8,500 nt of DNA from JALZIF01 sp964584905. Its GTDB lineage: Bacteria; Gemmatimonadota; Gemmatimonadetes; Gemmatimonadales; Gemmatimonadaceae. The DNA is taken from assembly GCA_964584905.1 (NCBI GenBank), contig CAZPCC010000264.1, forward strand, positions 1 to 8,500, read 5' to 3'. Below are positions 4,969 to 8,500 of this stretch, in pieces. How positions within the stretch are numbered: the stretch's first letter is position 1; each line of letters starts with the position of its first letter. The notes under the pieces are model-generated. The model worked only from the letters and a program-made list of their open reading frames with translations. It did not search any database and had not been told where the DNA came from. The position numbers were made by a program, and so were the translations under genes.

Positions 4969-7193
4969 CTGGAAAAGTCCGCGCCGGTGGACGAAGAGAG
5001 CGCCCACCAATCATCCCCGCTTTTGATCTCGATCCCTCGCCCATCCGTACGGACCACGATCGTCCCTTCGCGATCCGTGCGCAGCACCGTCGCGCCGCTC
5101 GCAGCGATGCCGCGCAGCCGCTCGGCGTTAGGGTGCCCGTAGGTATTGCCCATGCCTACCGAGACGAGCGCCAGCCTCGGCCCCACCGCTTCGACGAACG
5201 CGGGCGTGCTACTCGTACGGCTTCCATGATGACCGACCTTCAGGATATCGGCCCTCAACCGTTCACGCGCGTTGCGGAGAAGCCACTCCTCCTCCCCATG
5301 CTCGGCGTCCCCGGTCAGCAGTACCCTCACGCTGCCGAACCTGACGAGGGCGACGATGCTCGCCTCGTTGGCGTCGCCGATGCTCGAGACCCACACCGAG
5401 TCGGGGGCGAGAATGACCACCGACACGCCGTCGATGGCGAGCGAGTCCCCGGGACGTACCCTGCGCCAGGGCACCCCCCTCTGCGCGATGGTGGACAGCG
5501 ACCGCTCGTACACCTCGCTTCCGCCCAGATAGGCACCATCGTAGACGGCGCGCGGGCGGAGCGCCGACACTACCGACGCGGCGCCGCCGATGTGGTCGTT
5601 ATGCGGATGCGAGAGGAACATGGCGGCGACCGGTCCGCCCCGCGCGCGCACATACGGCACGACCACCCGGCGCCCGTCGTCGCCGCTCCGCCAACTCTTT
5701 CCGGCGTCGAACAGCATCCACTGGCCGAGCGGGGTGCGGATCGCCACTGCGTCCCCCTGCCCCACATCGAGCATGTGCACTTCCATGGTTCCGGCGTGCC
5801 TTTGCGGGAGCACCGGAAGCCAGACGGCGGCGACCACGGCCGACGCGGCGATGGCGATCGCGCGCCCCGGAAAGTGGCTCACGCACGCGGCGATTATGGC
5901 CGCGGCGCCAACCGCGGAGAGCACGGCAGTCGTGAGGGTCGGCGACACGCCCACGCTCGCCCCGGGCAGTGCGGCGGCCGCGGTGGCCAGCCAGTCGAAC
6001 GCGACGAGCAGCGGATGCGCGGCGTCGGCGACGAAGCGGGCCGCCGCCGGAAAGGGAGCCAGCACCATGGCGAGAAAGAGCGCCGGCTGGAGCAGCGCGA
6101 CGACGGGGGTGGCGAGCACGTTTGCCACGGGCCCGATCACACTGAGCCGCCCGAAGTACCAGCTGAGGAGCGGAGCGCTGGTCATGGTGGTGACGGTGGA
6201 CGCCAGCAGCACCGTCGCCGCGGCGGCGGGCGTTCCCGATAGGCGGGGGGCGATCCAGCGCCTGGCGAGTGCAGCGCTGGCGATCAGGCCGGCGATGCCG
6301 ATTACGCTCAACTGGTAGCCCAGCTCCTGCACTGCGCGCAGGTCGACCACCAACGGCACCGCCGCCCCCAGGGCGAGTGGCGCCCACGGCGAGGTCGCCC
6401 GGCCGGCGATGGCGCATGCGGCGGCGGCGCCGAGCATGGTGGCTGAGCGTACGGCCGGCGCGGGGGCGCCGATCATGATCACGTAAAAGGCAGTGACCGG
6501 AAAGGCGCCCGCCATAGCCAGGCGCCGGCCGACTCTCGCTGCCCGGAGAAGGAGCACCACCGCGCCGGCGATGATGGCGACGTGCAGTCCGGAGATGGAG
6601 AGCATGTGCACAAGCCCCGCGGTGGCGAACCGGTCGCGCATGGCCGGATCGAGCCCGCGGGTGTCGGCGATGAGCAGCGCGCGGACCATGGGAGCGTCGG
6701 CACCGAACGCCTCATCTATGCCGCGGCCGGCGCTGGCGCGGAGCGAGACGAGCGCAGACCGGCCGCCCGCGACCTGGAGCTGGGCCTCGCGAATGAGGAT
6801 CCCGCGCTCGGTGCGTATGGGAAGGCCGGTAGCGATGACCTGCGCGCCGGCGGCAACCTCACCGGAATCGACGACGAGGATCACCGACGCGTGGCAGTTC
6901 TCCATCGCGGCGCGGGCGGTAGCACCGGGCTCCGCGTCGGTGGTGAGCGTCAGGCGCCAGGCCGGATCCCGCATCGCCTTAGACAGGCAGTTCGCGTCCT
7001 CGGCTGCGCGCAGGGCGGACAGCGCCATGGCGGCGGTGAACAGGGCGGCATAGGCGATCCACTGCTGCTTGCCGGAGTACCAGCGGGCCAAAATGAGACA
7101 TCCAACGAGCGCACTCCCCCCCAAAACAGCGCCGCCGAACCCTGCGAGGAGTCCGGCGGCGAAGAAAAGGAGCGCGAACGCGACTGGCGGCAT
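4755..7193 (-). CDS. comEC: ComEC/Rec2-type DNA internalisation channel protein
   Basis: ComEC carries single-stranded DNA across the inner membrane during natural transformation. All three parts are present in the 812-residue product. Two N-terminal membrane segments (about 5-62) lead to a DUF4131/OB-like periplasmic region (about 65-165) with two cysteines, C69 and C100, that could pair. The Competence membrane domain (about 168-460) carries the hallmark HMLSISGLHV (196-205) and many hydrophobic helices. A metallo-beta-lactamase-like domain (about 468-722) has HMLDVGQGDA (473-482), SHPHNDHIGG (528-537, HxHxDH), LLTGDAEHG (625-633) and KVGHHGSRTSSTP (652-664). Its metal-binding residues look intact, consistent with the proposed nuclease role. 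The domain normally ends near residue 725; the tail after 740 is antisense to the lipoprotein gene and probably not functional. The ATG at 7193 lies 6 nt after the comFB stop, so the genes are cotranscribed. Confidence 0.95.
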   Translation of the reverse strand: MPPVAFALLFFAAGLLAGFGGAVLGGSALVGCLILARWYSGKQQWIAYAALFTAAMALSALRAAEDANCLSKAMRDPAWRLTLTTDAEPGATARAAMENCHASVILVVDSGEVAAGAQVIATGLPIRTERGILIREAQLQVAGGRSALVSLRASAGRGIDEAFGADAPMVRALLIADTRGLDPAMRDRFATAGLVHMLSISGLHVAIIAGAVVLLLRAARVGRRLAMAGAFPVTAFYVIMIGAPAPAVRSATMLGAAAACAIAGRATSPWAPLALGAAVPLVVDLRAVQELGYQLSVIGIAGLIASAALARRWIAPRLSGTPAAAATVLLASTVTTMTSAPLLSWYFGRLSVIGPVANVLATPVVALLQPALFLAMVLAPFPAAARFVADAAHPLLVAFDWLATAAAALPGASVGVSPTLTTAVLSAVGAAAIIAACVSHFPGRAIAIAASAVVAAVWLPVLPQRHAGTMEVHMLDVGQGDAVAIRTPLGQWMLFDAGKSWRSGDDGRRVVVPYVRARGGPVAAMFLSHPHNDHIGGAASVVSALRPRAVYDGAYLGGSEVYERSLSTIAQRGVPWRRVRPGDSLAIDGVSVVILAPDSVWVSSIGDANEASIVALVRFGSVRVLLTGDAEHGEEEWLLRNARERLRADILKVGHHGSRTSSTPAFVEAVGPRLALVSVGMGNTYGHPNAERLRGIAASGATVLRTDREGTIVVRTDGRGIEIKSGDDWWALSSSTGADFSSYSTTTTGTTSTSNRASPRPTVSISGRAGSPSVLAHPREATGTPLTATMRSLARKPARAAGVSASTSATSW

Positions 7194-7199
7194 CAGGCG

Positions 7200-7499
7200 T
7201 CAGGTACCGCCGCCCTCCCGCCTGCCCATGCCATCCTGCTGCCGGTGGGGATTGGTGCCGACGCGGCGCATCCCTTCCATCAGGGTGACGGCGATGTTGG
7301 CGCGGGCGTCGCCGCGTTGCAGGTCGAGATTGGCAAGCGCGACCCCCAGATCGCCTCCGCTGGAATAGCGCGGGCGCATCTTGTTGAGCGCGTACGCCAG
7401 CACGTCCTCGCGGCACCTGTCGCACCCGCAGAATTCGGGGTTGCGAGCACGAAGATCGATGTAGGCGTTGGTCAGCGCGTTCTCCAGCAGATTCTTCAT
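7200..7499 (-). CDS. comFB: ComFB-family protein (late competence development protein)
   Basis: This 99-residue protein resembles ComFB (PF10719). The core FCGCDRCREDVLAYALNKM (23-41) has three closely spaced cysteines (C24, C26, C29) followed by the helix ending in the typical [LM]-x-P-R-Y (MRPRY, 41-45). N-terminal MKNLLENALTNAYIDL is the usual amphipathic first helix. The last 20 or so residues are polar and glycine-rich. In Bacillus, comFB sits in the comF operon with no clear transformation phenotype. Cyanobacterial homologues have been reported to bind cyclic dinucleotides and affect competence or cell size; whether this one does is inference. Start ATG 7499 overlaps the miaB stop as ATGA, and the stop lies 6 nt before comEC. 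It is thus translationally wedged between miaB and comEC, and a dedicated role in regulating ComEC or pilus-dependent DNA uptake is plausible. Confidence 0.85.
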   Translation of the reverse strand: MKNLLENALTNAYIDLRARNPEFCGCDRCREDVLAYALNKMRPRYSSGGDLGVALANLDLQRGDARANIAVTLMEGMRRVGTNPHRQQDGMGRREGGGT

Positions 7500-8500
7500 C
7501 CGGCCATCGGGAGAGGGTGTCGCTCAGGCACGACCGTTCCGGTGAAGGTGGATCCGGTCGTGCCGGTCAGCTCCACCGTGAGATAGCGTCCGATAAGCTC
7601 TTCCCCGCCGGGAATGAGCACGGTGCGGTGATCCCTTGTCCGTCCCTGCAGCAAAGTGCCGCGGCGTGAGATCTTTTCGACGAGGATCTCGGCGCGACGG
7701 CCCAGCATGGACATGTTTCGTGCACGGGCAAGATCCCGCACCACGTCGAGAAGACGCGCCAAGCGGTCACTCGCCACAGAATCCGGCACCTCGAGCTCGG
7801 GGGGGAGGCGGGTGGCGGGGGTGCCTTCACGGGGGGAGAACTTGAAGGTGAAGGCGTCGTCGAACCCGATTTCTCGTACGGCGGAGAGGGTCTCGTCGAA
7901 GTCCTCGTCAGTCTCGCCGGGGAATCCGACGATGATGTCAGTGGTGAGGGACAGATTGGGGATGGCGGCGCGGAGCCGAGCCGCGCACTCGAAGTAGCCC
8001 TCGCGGGTGTAGCGGCGGAGCATGCGCTTCAAGGTCCGGGAGGACCCGGACTGCATGGGCAGGTGGACGTGCTCGCAGACCTCCGGCGTCCCGGCCATGG
8101 CAGCGATCACGCGCTCCGAGAAGTCGTTGGGGTGCGGGCTGGTGAACCTGACGCGGCGGATGCCTGGCACGGCGCCGACGGCGCGCAGGAGGTCGGCGAA
8201 GTCGTGTTCTCCATCGGTATAACTGTTGACGGTTTGACCTAGCAGGGTTACCTCGGAAATGCCTGACGCGACGACCGCCTCGGTCTCGCGGACGACATCG
8301 GGGAGTTTACGGCTGCGTTCGGGCCCACGCGTCATCGGAACAATGCAATAGGTGCATTTATAGTCGCAGCCGCGCTGGACGGGGATCCAGGCCTTGACGC
8401 CGTCGAAACGTCGGGCGCGGAAGTCCTCGTAATGCTCCTCGAGGTCGAAGTCGACCGCGGTGGCTTTGTGGCCTTGCTGCGCTTGTGCGATGAGGTTCGG
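7496..8500 (-). CDS. miaB: tRNA-2-methylthio-N6-dimethylallyladenosine synthase MiaB (N-terminus beyond right edge)
   Basis: MiaB is a radical-SAM methylthiotransferase that adds a methylthio group to i6A37 of tRNAs reading UNN codons. The window holds 334 C-terminal residues; the first 100 or so (the MTTase domain with the auxiliary [4Fe-4S] cysteines) are missing. Visible are IPVQRGCDYKCTYCIVP (39-55, the CxxxCxxC radical-SAM cluster at 45, 49 and 52), TRGPERSR (57-64), LLGQTVNSY (86-94), FTSPHPNDF (119-127), LPMQSGSSRTLKRMLRRYTR (147-166), DIIVGFPGETDEDF (188-201) and FKFSPREGTPA (219-229). A TRAM RNA-binding domain occupies about 266-325. The LLGQ-x-VNSY and PERSR forms point to MiaB rather than RimO or MtaB. 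The reading frame continues through the right edge, so the Met at 8335, inside the radical-SAM cluster region, is not the start. It heads the miaB-comFB-comEC cluster. Confidence 0.95.
   Translation of the reverse strand, partial: PNLIAQAQQGHKATAVDFDLEEHYEDFRARRFDGVKAWIPVQRGCDYKCTYCIVPMTRGPERSRKLPDVVRETEAVVASGISEVTLLGQTVNSYTDGEHDFADLLRAVGAVPGIRRVRFTSPHPNDFSERVIAAMAGTPEVCEHVHLPMQSGSSRTLKRMLRRYTREGYFECAARLRAAIPNLSLTTDIIVGFPGETDEDFDETLSAVREIGFDDAFTFKFSPREGTPATRLPPELEVPDSVASDRLARLLDVVRDLARARNMSMLGRRAEILVEKISRRGTLLQGRTRDHRTVLIPGGEELIGRYLTVELTGTTGSTFTGTVVPERHPLPMAG

Noticed and set aside
2387..5135. Scattered GTTAGG words as possible polar chromosome-architecture motifs
   Set aside because: Only a few copies on both strands in this window; no skew can be judged without the whole genome.
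4863..6242. Long plus-strand open frame (459 codons) opposite comEC
   Set aside because: The translation is Arg/Gly/His-rich with no domain pattern and lies fully antisense to conserved ComEC motifs; it is a product of high GC at third codon positions.
6582..7586. Plus-strand open frame (334 codons) opposite comEC, comFB and miaB
   Set aside because: It crosses three well-supported minus-strand genes and shows no recognisable protein features.
1..8500. CRISPR array, tRNA/rRNA genes, insertion sequence, phage or toxin-antitoxin genes
   Set aside because: No regularly spaced repeats, no cloverleaf or rRNA signature, and no transposase, integrase or toxin-like product was seen on either strand.

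Overview
The window is about 65% GC and densely coded, with short overlaps between co-directional genes. It looks like a bacterial chromosome. The gene set (split methylmalonyl-CoA mutase, class 1 FBPase, a two-lobed retropepsin-like lipoprotein with a PDZ domain, ComFB beside ComEC) and the dispersed-type short repeats would fit a Gemmatimonadota or similar environmental lineage. That assignment is an inference from recall, not a database result.

Left part (1-3616), all on the minus strand. Reading in the direction of transcription: a small HExxH metallopeptidase-like protein (3616-3230), class 1 fructose-1,6-bisphosphatase (3165-2137), and the catalytic subunit of a methylmalonyl-CoA-type mutase (2140-518), whose GTG start overlaps the fbp stop in a GTGA. 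A non-coding stretch of about 320 bp follows. It carries an inverted-repeat element built of 9-bp modules. The window then ends in the N-terminal part of a TetR-family regulator (167-1). The TetR promoter is well formed: its -35 and -10 boxes are separated by 17 bp filled by a near-perfect palindrome, and the predicted transcript would be leaderless.

Centre (3617-4968). A 251-bp divergent spacer is followed by the only plus-strand gene, a probable lipoprotein with two retropepsin-like aspartic protease lobes and a C-terminal PDZ-like domain.

Right part (4755-8500), minus strand. A compact cluster reads miaB (5' end outside the window), comFB (ATGA overlap with miaB) and comEC (6 nt after comFB). 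It joins a tRNA-modification enzyme, a small ComFB-family protein and the DNA-uptake channel. The comEC frame runs 214 bp tail-to-tail into the lipoprotein gene, and its last 70 or so residues look like antisense read-through.

Functionally, fbp plus the mutase suggest a link between propionyl/methylmalonyl-CoA catabolism and gluconeogenesis. The comFB-comEC pair suggests natural transformation, possibly under nucleotide second-messenger control. I see no CRISPR array, tRNA, rRNA, transposase or phage gene, and no convincing rho-independent terminator. Most of the window is ordinary housekeeping content. The comFB-comEC arrangement, the TetR promoter/operator and the repeat element are the items most worth a second look.
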